Source: Cadophora sp. MPI-SDFR-AT-0126
Taxonomy: Eukaryota > Ascomycota > Leotiomycetes > Helotiales > Ploettnerulaceae
Reading direction: 5' to 3'
NCBI GenBank assembly: GCA_020747065.1
Contig: JAGMVK010000002.1
Span: forward strand, 2,914,001 to 2,978,000
DNA: 64,000 nucleotides
Positions 12,402 to 21,268 of this stretch are shown one piece after another. The stretch's first letter is position 1; each line of letters starts with the position of its first letter. Below the pieces are notes generated by a model. It was not told where the DNA came from and ran no database searches. It saw only the letters and a program-made list of their open reading frames with translations. Position numbers and translations under genes: made by a program.

Positions 12402-14410
12402 AGCGAAAATTATAAACGAATGTGATGTTCAATTCAACAAGACAAAATGAGCAAAAAAACAGCCCAACAGAGAAACCAGTTCTAGAAAGTAAAGAATCCA
12501 GTTCTTGCAGCACGGAAAAAAAAATCCAGTCTCAGACCGTTGATAATATCAAACACACCAGTTGACGTGAGAAGTGAAGAGACGAACTGACAACTTTCAG
12601 ACGATGGTTCTCGTAGGGCTTGTTCAGGAATGGGCGTAAGGTTTCGTCCTACCGCTGGCGGCGGGTATCATACACTAGTGTGCAGTCAATCGGCAACGGA
12701 CCCAAAAGCAGAGGCTACAGCAGGTTTCATCCGTTCTCCACAATAGGTCGCGTGGGCTTGCTCCCAAGCAAGTGTCAGATGGTTTCAGACGATCCCTCGA
12801 CCGATGCCTGTCATCCCAACTCGTGTCGACCTTCTGGCCCAGCTTTTCAAATGCTTAGTTTAAGCCTCCCGGGCAGGCTTGCGATGCTTAAACCTAAACA
12901 AGATAACGAAATCGAAATTAGATCTGTCTGTCGCCTTGACTCTCGAAGTCTAAGCGACCAAGGATGATTTTAACGCTAAATGTCCTGCCGTTCCCCCTTT
13001 TCAGCCGCTAAGTCACTCAGGCCGCCCCTAGGTGAAGCGAAATTGCCCGCTGTCAACACTGGATGCTGACGAAGTTATTTACTTTACATGTCATCTAAAT
13101 ACAACTAAGAATATACAACGCCTTTGTCTAGTTTTTCGAGTGCTAGCAATTCCACGATGTGCTATCCCTTCATGACTATCCGACAATCCGGTTCTGTGAT
13201 GGGCGGCCAAGAACCACCGCCCTTCTGTCGGTTGATCAGTTTCACCAGTTTTCAGATGTCTGAAATCCAGAGCGTTCGGACGGGCAAGTGAAGCCTGTCT
13301 GTATCCTGGAGTCGATCACGTCCGATCTGGGAAGTTGTAGATGGAGCGGCAAGCTGAAACGAGAAATGTGCCAAGTTGCTGGTAAGCTTAGACAGGGGAA
13401 GTGGTGCCGATGTTGTGGGGAAATAGCGGTGATTGGACCGCATTTGACGACGGCTCTTGGCTGCTTCTGACTCTATTTTGATACGCATAACTTAAGGATG
13501 GAGAGGAAGTTGGCATTTATGTGTTGACGTTGGAAGGATGACATTGATGCCAAAATAGCCATCCTCTAGTCAAGGACCATTCAAGTACTTTGAGATGCAA
13601 AAGAAAAATGTAGTCGTGTTAGATACCTCGAAAACTTCATAAACCAAGCACAAGAATTGTAAAAATGTCACAAATCAACTAGCCAAAATCCCTCCACAGT
13701 GCAGGCAACAGCAAATTGTTATGATCGACCCTCTCCTCCAGAACGCAGTACAGGCACTGCAGCCACCTGAGCCATCAAAGAAGCAAACCCCATACTCGTC
13801 CAAATCCAAGACATCGTACCATTCCTTTCCCTTCTCTTCCCTCCCAGCCTACACCCTCGACACCCACAGCTTCACACTCCTCAAACCTGCTAGCGCCCTC
13901 TGCTCTCCCTCCTACGCACGGTTCAATTGACTTGACCACAACCTCCGCGAAGCGATCCACTCCCCGGAGATGGGACGGAAGCCCTCATGCTGAAAGTGAC
14001 AGGCCCAGCAAATATCATGATCCTAGGCGGAGTCGCTCGAACGAGGTTACATCCTCTGGCGGTAGCGGAGTGGAAAAGCGTGAAGGAGGAAAATTTGGTT
14101 GGATACGCGCTGAGGCCGCCCGGAATAATTGGGCCTTATAATGTGGACATTAAGACTCTCAAGGCTGGGTACGGGTATGAGTGGTGCTAGTGTAAGAGTC
14201 AAGATGCCTGATGAGGGTATTGTTCTGATGTTGGTTGATGATGAGAGCGAGAAGCCTGGCTGAAGTCTTTTTTGCTGGCGGAATCTCACATTGCCGTTTG
14301 CTCTTGACGAGCCTGAGAATGAGACATCGCGAGTCTCGGGGAGTGAGAGTGCTAGAATTTGGGTGGATGGCAAACGGGCGCGCAGAAATGTATTAAGTTG
14401 ACTTCTATGT
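12402..14410. other. Two-kilobase intergenic stretch with possible coding remnant
   Basis: No intact gene is supported. Around 13,900-14,190 on the plus strand a short frame reads like fragments of a globular protein (VTGPANIMILGGVARTRL, GYALRPPGIIGPYNVD), but it has no start context and no recognisable family. It may be a remnant or chance. The rest probably carries the promoter of the first UstYa gene and the 3' region of the second. Confidence 0.4.
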
Positions 14411-15370
14411 CTATGGGTTCACATCTCCCCGCTCCATGTTTCCCACTGAATTGTCTATAGCCCATTCCTTCACCCTGTCAAAGTTTCGGCATTGGTGGAA
14501 AGAGTTGAGTTCTGGCCAAGGGAGTGGATCTCCGTCCATCATGTAGAATGTGAAAACACCAACATCAGCGTTGCACTCAACATTCATTCTGAGGATTTCT
14601 AGGCAGTGATCTGAACCTTGTTAGCAAGAGCCTGCGCAATCGTCAAGGCTTTAAGCTTACCAGTATGCATCTGGAGATCCTCTGGAGTACCCGCGAAGTT
14701 GCCGTTGCCAACCTCCATGTAGTGCTCTTTGTAAGTTACTTGACGGAGGAGATTGATGCAGTGGAGTTGATGGAACACTTCCAAGCCCACTCTGTATCCT
14801 TCCACTCCAGTCTTGGGATTCTTGGCTCTCAAGTGCGATTTTGGCATTCCAATGATCTCGAGCTCTTCATCCGTAATGACTTGATCTCCAACTAAGAATT
14901 GTTAAAAAGTGAATCGAAAAGTGTGCACGAGTGACTTACTGTCATACGAAATGGCGTGCCATGCCTTATCCACTTCTGGACCCTTCCCAACATACGGCGA
15001 GCCCTCGCCCATTGTCGCATTGAACTTGACTCTCTGGTACTCAACAGCCTTTGCAGCGGGTGCTGTTTATGTCAGTCCTGCGCACCATACAAAATCGAAA
15101 CTACTCACAATACGCAGAGAATTTTCTCACATGCTCCAAAGTTGACGCTCGTGTGAAAAATGCACCAACAAACATCGTGAAGGACATTGAAAGTAGCGCA
15201 GCATGTATCAACCACATCCATTTGATGCTAAATTTTCGACGCGGTTGGGTAAGTCTAGCATCTTCCTCATCCTCCAACAACGTCGAATCCGAGGTTGAAG
15301 TTGACGATCGTCTCGGGAACGGCTCCTGGAATTTCTCATCGTCTCGGACGGCCTCGTACGTGGAAGACAT
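14411..15370 (-). CDS. UstYa-family (DUF3328) oxidase, copy 2
   Basis: Four exons (15109-15370, 14940-15062, 14661-14891, 14411-14610, minus strand) give 271 residues. The layout is that of the family: a short hydrophilic N terminus, one membrane helix at about residues 51-73, then a lumenal domain. The two copper-type motifs are HQLHC at about 169-173 and HTDHC at about 204-208. The second is rebuilt exactly across the last intron, which splits the Asp codon inside the motif. The intermediate CINLLRQVTYKEHY and the later HCLEILRMNVECNADVGVFTF are typical of cyclochlorotine- and ustiloxin-type UstYa proteins. The gene is divergent from the repeat precursor across a 1.2 kb gap, so the two may be co-regulated. 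It shares only family-level similarity with copy 1. Confidence 0.9.
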
Positions 15371-16607
15371 GACTGCGCAAAAAAACCACTCCTGGTAGTT
15401 GGAAAAGAAGCGAAAAAATTATCTTGAACGAATGTACTTGACCAGAAGCAATTGCAGAAAGGAAAGACGAATGATGGGAATCCGTGAGGAGAGAATATCA
15501 ACTCTCCAGCCGCCAGCAATCTTCAATCATGTCTTAGGGGTTGCAGGGCAGGTGCAAGCGGCGGCTCGTCTGATCGCTGTGTTGGAGTTATGCACGATCG
15601 AGCCATCGGATCTTTGAAACAATTGCCAGGTCCCACCATGTACGCCACTAGTGCTAACCAGAAACAATTCCCAACCTCAAGAACCCCATAATGAAACCCC
15701 AACAGACGAGGTCGATTAAATTGGACCTCGGACATGTCTGAATGGAGTAAGGAGGAGCTAAATAGGAACAGAGCTCCTCGCAGTCCTACCCAATACTCCA
15801 CTGTGGTGCATTTGAGCTGCTCTACCGCAAGTAATTTACCGGCGTGGATATGCAGACGTCTGCCATGTGGAATCAATTTCATGGGATAATGCATTCAGAA
15901 ATGCATTAAATTTTCGTCCCAAAGATGAGATGGCACCTGCCTGTCAAAATCAAGCTTCAAGTCAAAGCAAGATCCAAGAGATTTTCGGTCCCGCGGCTCG
16001 AGTTCCACTTCAAGAATTTCTTTCAAGGATTTCATCGTGCGGTTAATGCCTCAAGGTCCTCTTGAGACTGCACATCCAAACCATTCTTAGACTAATCCTT
16101 CCCCGTGCTCCTGACAGGGTCGGCTCCAGTTAATACTCCCCGAAGATCAAACTACCGGAGAGCCTCAATGGAGAAGGGCGGAAGGTTCTGACGGGGACTA
16201 GTGTTTGGCCCAATTCTAGCCGACAAAGCTTGACCTGCACGTGTTGACGGCGAGGGTATCTGACAGCCAATCGTGCCGTTCCAATTAAATCAGGAGGAGT
16301 CTGCGATCTAAATGCCATGCGGCCAACTTCGAGTGTCAGAGCGGAACCTCGCGGTTCATCAAGCAACATCCGTCTCGGACTGTTGATGGATCGTGCTGGG
16401 ACCTTCCCAGCCAGCTGTCGTCCGAACTGGATTAAGCTCGCCTGAGTCCTTGCTCCACCATCGTCCAAAGTGACATGATCTATAAAGGAACTTGGCTCCC
16501 ACATACTTTCTCAAATCCACTCATCAGCCCACTCACCATTCTTTCCTTCAATCCTTACCTATTCCATTCGTTTCACTGCCGGCCAGTCTTTATTACATTC
16601 CTTCATC
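15371..16607. promoter_or_regulatory. Divergent promoter between UstYa copy 2 and the repeat precursor
   Basis: This 1.24 kb gap separates two divergent genes of the putative peptide cluster. A TATAAA box lies about 120 bp before the precursor start. CACGTG occurs near 16,240, but no binding protein can be named. No supported gene was found inside. Confidence 0.5.
16481..16486 (+). promoter_or_regulatory. TATA box of the repeat precursor gene
   Basis: TATAAA is followed by a pyrimidine-rich leader (CCTTC and TTCC runs) up to the ATG at 16608. This is the usual arrangement of a strongly expressed fungal gene for a secreted product. Confidence 0.5.
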
Positions 16608-17983
16608 ATGTATACTTCCGTTTCAAAGCTTCTTGCCTTTGGCCTCTTGGCCTCTGCTCCGCTGGCGTCAGCCTACGCCATCCCAGCCCAATCCCAAGAC
16701 TTGGCCAGGTCTGTTGAACCAGTCGAGGCTAGACATCATACCGAAGCGCAAATTGCTGTAAGTCGTTCTATAAACCAGCGGTTACAACTGATACTGATAA
16801 TATTCAGGCCAAGAAGGCGAAATCCAAGGGTGCCCGATCCGTTGAGATCCTCGAAACTCGCCATCATACCGAGGCGCAAATTGCTGTATGTTCTTTTGGG
16901 ATCTGGCCCGTTACTTTACTGACATTCGATAGGCCAAGAAGGCAAAGGGTAAAGCTGGTCGTGACCTTGCAGCAGACGAGGCACTTGAGGACCTGGAGGA
17001 CCTCGAAGATGAAGAGGACGCTGCTTTGGAGAGTCGCTCTCCTCATCACACTGAAGCACAGATCGCTGTAAGACATACCTCTTTCGATCCTTACCATTCA
17101 AACTAAGAATCGTGCAGGCCAAGAAAGCGAAAGCTGGAAAGAATGCTCGTGATCTAGCTGCCGATGAGGCTCTTGAGGATCAAGAGGATCTTGAGGATGA
17201 AGAGGACGCTGCCCTTGAGACCCGCGAGCCTCATCACACTGAAGCTCAGATCGCAGTAAGTTATCTTCCTCCACATGAATCTCAACTTGGACTAATAAAT
17301 AACAGGCTAAGAAGGCAAAGTCTGGAAAAAATGCTCGCGACATTGAGACTCGTCATCACACTGAAGCGCAAATCGCTGTAAGCTATTCCCTCCCATGGTA
17401 CTCGACTTGGACTAATAAGAAGCAGGCCAAGAAGGCGAAGTCTGGGAAGTCTGCTCGTGATATCGAGACACGTGAGCCTCATCATACCGAAGCTCAGATC
17501 GCTGTAAGTCCATTTCTCAACCTAAACCGCTCTTACACTGACATATTGCAGGCCAAGAAGGCAAAATCTGGAAAGGGAGCCCGTGATGTTGAGGTCGAAA
17601 GTCGTGAACCTCATCACACCGAAGCCCAGATCGCTGTAAGTTTTCCATGTTTCATCCCACAAACTCCTGAATTCGTCTGACAACATATAGGCCAAGAAAG
17701 CGAAGGCTAGCAAGAGTGCTCGTGACGTTGAGATCGAGTCCCGTGAACCTCATCATACTGAAGCTCAGATCGCAGTAGGCTATTTTTCTCCATGATTCTC
17801 GACCTGAACTAATGTATACAGGCGAAAAAGGCAAAGTCTTCGAAATCTGCTCGTGATATCGAGAGCCGCCATCACACTGAAGCGCAGATCGCTGTTAGTA
17901 ACGTTTAGCCCATGTTTATACTGGAACTGACATCTTTTTAGGCCAAGAAGAGCAAAGCTGGTAAAAATGCTCGCTCTCTCTAG
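16608..17983 (+). CDS. Secreted repeat precursor of a putative UstY-type ribosomal peptide, one repeat per exon
   Basis: Ten exons (16608-16757, 16808-16885, 16933-17067, 17118-17255, 17306-17377, 17426-17503, 17552-17635, 17691-17774, 17822-17893, 17942-17983) give 310 residues. A signal peptide (LLAFGLLASAPLASAYA) is followed by nine units, each ending in HHTEAQIA. Every unit begins AKKAK or AKKSK, then has a K-x-A/G-R site, a variable acidic spacer and an Arg (or Arg plus Glu/Ser-Pro) before HHTEAQIA. Exons 3 and 4 carry longer Glu/Asp/Leu spacers. All nine introns (47-55 nt) are in phase 0 between IA and AKK, so units can be lost or gained without a frame change. The design matches kexin-processed repeat proteins, and two UstYa genes next door suggest a dikaritin-type precursor. 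The invariant peptide has no Tyr, unlike ustiloxin or phomopsin cores. The core and processing sites are inferred. A pheromone-like or structural secreted protein is the alternative. Confidence 0.85.
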
Positions 17984-18295
17984 ATGTTCAGAAAATGAGA
18001 CGGAACCCGGCCCAGGAGAATGACAAGAACGCAGGAGATGTTGCTCTGTACTCGACCATCACTTGTATATATTGGCGTCTCATTTTTCCCGGTAATTACA
18101 TGGTGGGAATTTACCTCTGGGCGGGCTCATGACCTAGTTAATTTTCACTCTATAAAATATAAAATCTTTCAGCTGTTGTACCTTGGAACTCCAAAAGTGA
18201 CAACACCCGACAAAAATACCCCACAACTTAGTCTGTCTGGCACAAATTCCCAAACACTCGTAGTCCAGTTCTCACCAAGGTCTCCAGAAGACCAT
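17984..18295. other. 3' region of the precursor gene
   Basis: No gene is supported. The open frame that starts at 18020 has no recognisable features. The stretch probably holds the terminator of the precursor gene. Confidence 0.45.
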
Positions 18296-18661
18296 CGCAT
18301 TTCCATGACGTGTTCTGTAATTTCATCCTTGCTCTTAAATCAACTTTTCACGGTCCACAAAACCCCCAAGAAAGCTTGCGCATGTATCCGTGAAGACTTC
18401 TACACTCCGGTCTTTGCTCTCGAGTCAACGTCTCCAGCTCGATGAAGATTCTTCAATGGAAGACTCGCAAGTGTGTCCATGAGGTGTTCTATATTCCCGT
18501 CTTTGTTTCTCTGTTACCTTTTCGACTTCGACCTTGACCTCCATCAAATTCGTGTGGCTCCTAGATTTTCTCAGTCATCACCCTCCAATAAAATCTTTAT
18601 TAGAGACAGGTCCACCTATCCATGAAGTGTTCTGTACTCTCTTCTTCGCTTTGGAGCCAAA
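18296..18661. repeat. Four degenerate copies of a ~50 bp unit just after the precursor
   Basis: Copies lie at about 18296-18345, 18379-18430, 18468-18518 and 18611-18661. They share a core like CCATGARGTGTTCTGTA followed by TCTTYGCT. Spacing is irregular (roughly 83, 89 and 143 bp) and the reading frame is not kept, so this is probably non-coding. Origin is unknown. Confidence 0.55.
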
Positions 18662-20137
18662 CTCTTCGATTAATTAAATACTTTCATGAATCGCCTCTGA
18701 TTAGGAGCTTTCCGACCATGATGTTTTTTTCCTTGTTGCCGTCTTATGTCGTAGAGAAGCTCCAATCCAAACTTCGATCCTCAAACCTCCAGGTACTTAG
18801 TATTGAGGAGGATCTGGCGATTGGACGCCCAAGGAAAGCACTGTGAGGAGCTGCCCTAGTAAAATAACTGAATGATAAGAGCTGATCTGAGTTCGCAGTA
18901 CCATTCTGGCACATGCCAGGAGACAAGCTTTCAAAGGAGGCGAGGCGAGGGATCAGGGATAAGCCTCATATTTCAACTTACTTCAAATTCTAAGATCTCA
19001 GGAGGAGGGAAGACTACGAACTGGAAGAAAATAATCACTGGGAAGTGAAAAAAACATAACATAAAAAGTATTAGGAATGATTTGAAAACGAAATGAAGGA
19101 AAAGAACATGACTTAGAATATATACTTAGTAAGATCTAAAAGTATATTGATCTAGTTTAGCATTAGCTTAAAAGCTTTTACTAATATCTAATCCTCTTAT
19201 TTCTCTCTTCTCGCTCTTCTTTTGTTTATCTCTCTTTTTCGTTAATCTTACTTAATTATAATACTTCTTAATTAGAACTCAGTAATTTTTTTTTTATATA
19301 TAAGATATTATAATTTTTTTTTAATTTTATAAGTTTAATATAAGATTTATTAATTCTAATTTAAGTTTTTTTATTTATAGATATTATTATAAATCTAAAA
19401 TTTCAATTAGTTTAGATTTCTCTCTTTTTATTTACTTATACTTATTCTAATATCTCTTTTAAACTTTTAATTCTTATATTTACTTTTTTTATTTTATACT
19501 TTTTTTATTAATTTCTCTAGAATCTTCTTAAAAAGTAAATATTATATTAAAACTTACTTATATAATTTACTAATTGAAATACTAATCTATAAATATTATA
19601 GAAAAGAGAACTATAATCTTCTATACGCTAAGAGGATAGTAAATGTATAATATATAAGATATAAGGTTTGAGAATTAATAGATAAACGAAATCGAAGAAT
19701 ATTATATATCTAAAGAGTACGAATCATTAATTAAAGAGAAAAGTATAGATTTAATAATAAGAAAAAGTACTATTCTTATTATTATTATTTTTTCAAAGAA
19801 ATCTTAACTTAAGAATAATATAAAATATATAAGTCAAGTGATAAAAGTATATAAAGACTAATCTTCACTATAATATAACACTTTTTTAATTTTTAGAATA
19901 TATGATTTAATATAAAGTATTAAAAAGCTATATAGGTAGTATATTATAATCGAACGCTATAATAGGTAATATAGCTCTAAGGCTCGATAAGAGATCTAAT
20001 CGTAAGAATAAGATATTATATAGAGAAGCTATAATTATATAATAAGTTACGAGTCAAATTATTTAGACTTCTTAAATCTTTAAGATAGTTTAAATAATTT
20101 AAAGAATATAATATAATAAGGGTTTTATATAATTAGG

Positions 20138-20310
20138 TAGTATTTTTAATAGTAAATAAAAGTCTTATACTTAACTAAATTAAGTATTTTTATATTATAT
20201 TTAGTAACTTATAATAGTTATTAGTCTTAATTAGTAATAGCGTCTCTACTTATTACCTACTAACCTTTGTACTCTTGAGTAATACTAGCTTGATTATACG
20301 TTATAAAATA
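20138..20310 (-). repeat. Inverted copy of the segment at 40134-40310
   Basis: The reverse complement of this stretch matches 40134-40310 closely, including a GC-richer core reading AGTGATAGCGTCTCTACC in one copy and AGTAATAGCGTCTCTACT in the other. Differences are mostly C-to-T or G-to-A. It may be an LTR end, since the outer end is TGTAACG-like. Confidence 0.65.
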
Positions 20311-20368
20311 TTACAAAGATAATTAAAGTTAAAAATTAATTTACTAAATTAAAATAGAGATTAAAAAT

Positions 20369-20411
20369 ATAAAAAAATATAAAAAAATATAAAAAAATAT
20401 AAAAAAATATA
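20369..20411. repeat. ATAAAAAA microsatellite
   Basis: About five perfect tandem copies of an 8-base unit ATAAAAAA lie inside the AT-rich block. Confidence 0.85.
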
Positions 20412-20477
20412 ATAAGACTTAATTAGATTTATATAATAGTAATATATATATCTATATATATATAAAAGTAATAACTT

Positions 20478-20705
20478 ATTCATTTAAGAGAGTCTTAAGA
20501 TAAATACTTTATTTTAAAGTAGTTTTTAAGTATTTATATAATTAAAACTATATAAGATTATAACTTACTTCTTTTTATTCTAATTTTTTCTTTTCTTTAA
20601 TTATAATTTTAAAAATCCTTTAATATCTTTTTATACTTTTCTTGTAAATATAAAAGACTATATTATATATACTTATTATTTTATTAAAGTTATTAATGTA
20701 ATATC
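20478..20705 (+). repeat. Direct copy of the segment at 39885-40133
   Basis: Both copies start with GAGYCTTAAGATARATAYTTTATTT and run in parallel through TCTTTAATTATAATTTTAAAAATCCTTTAATATCTTTTTATA-like sequence to TTAATGTAA. The copies differ mainly by transitions, which fits RIP of two copies of one element. Confidence 0.6.
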
Positions 20706-21268
20706 GAATATAAGGTAAAAAATAAATATAAATATATTATATATATATATATATATATTAAGCTTAATTATATAGAAATCTATTATACTTCTAAGAGGGA
20801 ATAAGAGGTACTAGACTATATACTACCTCTTAAAACACCACTAAATTACTCTCGTAAGTAGTTATATCTCTTATTCTAACTAAGATATGCCTTGGATAGG
20901 CCTATGAACTAATAAAAGTAAAAGTATTATATTAAGAAAAAATAAAAAATAAGTAATAAAATATAAATAAATCTAGAAGTATAATTATTATAGTCACTTA
21001 GTAGTTATTTAATAGTAGTTATTTTTGATTTATTTATAAGCTATAGTAAGTTTATAGGTACTAAAACCGTAGTAGTTAGAAACCCTTAAACTTAAGCTAG
21101 AGTAATTATAGTAAACTATCGATTACACTCGGTACCAATTATTAATATCTCGCCTCTCTTATCTAAAGCCTAGAATACTCTTCTTCTATAACAATAGAAG
21201 AAAGAGAAAACAGAAACAAATAATAGGAACAATAAGGTACAAAAAGACACAAACAAAACCACGTAGAT

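Larger units (their letters stand above)
18990..21150. mobile_element. Left AT-rich, RIP-like block of decayed repeats
   Basis: Composition changes sharply to very AT-rich sequence with TA-dense runs, no usable open frames and few CpG. This is the usual outcome of RIP on repeated elements in ascomycetes. It contains segments repeated in the right block at 39.5-41.9 kb: 20138-20310 is an inverted copy of 40134-40310, and 20478-20705 is a direct copy of 39885-40133. Degenerate LTR retroelements are the likely source because one shared segment begins TGTAACG, but no protein motif can be read. Confidence 0.7.

Noticed and set aside
13721..14190. Short plus-strand frames with protein-like fragments
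   Set aside because: Fragments such as GYALRPPGIIGPYNVD look globular, but no start, splice chain or family could be established.
16608..17983. Mating pheromone (alpha-factor-like) precursor
   Set aside because: The signal peptide and repeats would fit, but the units lack the Trp/Cys-type pheromone core and KR/STE13-type spacers, and UstYa neighbours favour a RiPP. Not fully excluded.
18020..18445. 141-codon open frame after the precursor
   Set aside because: It runs through the degenerate repeat without keeping frame between copies and has no recognisable content.
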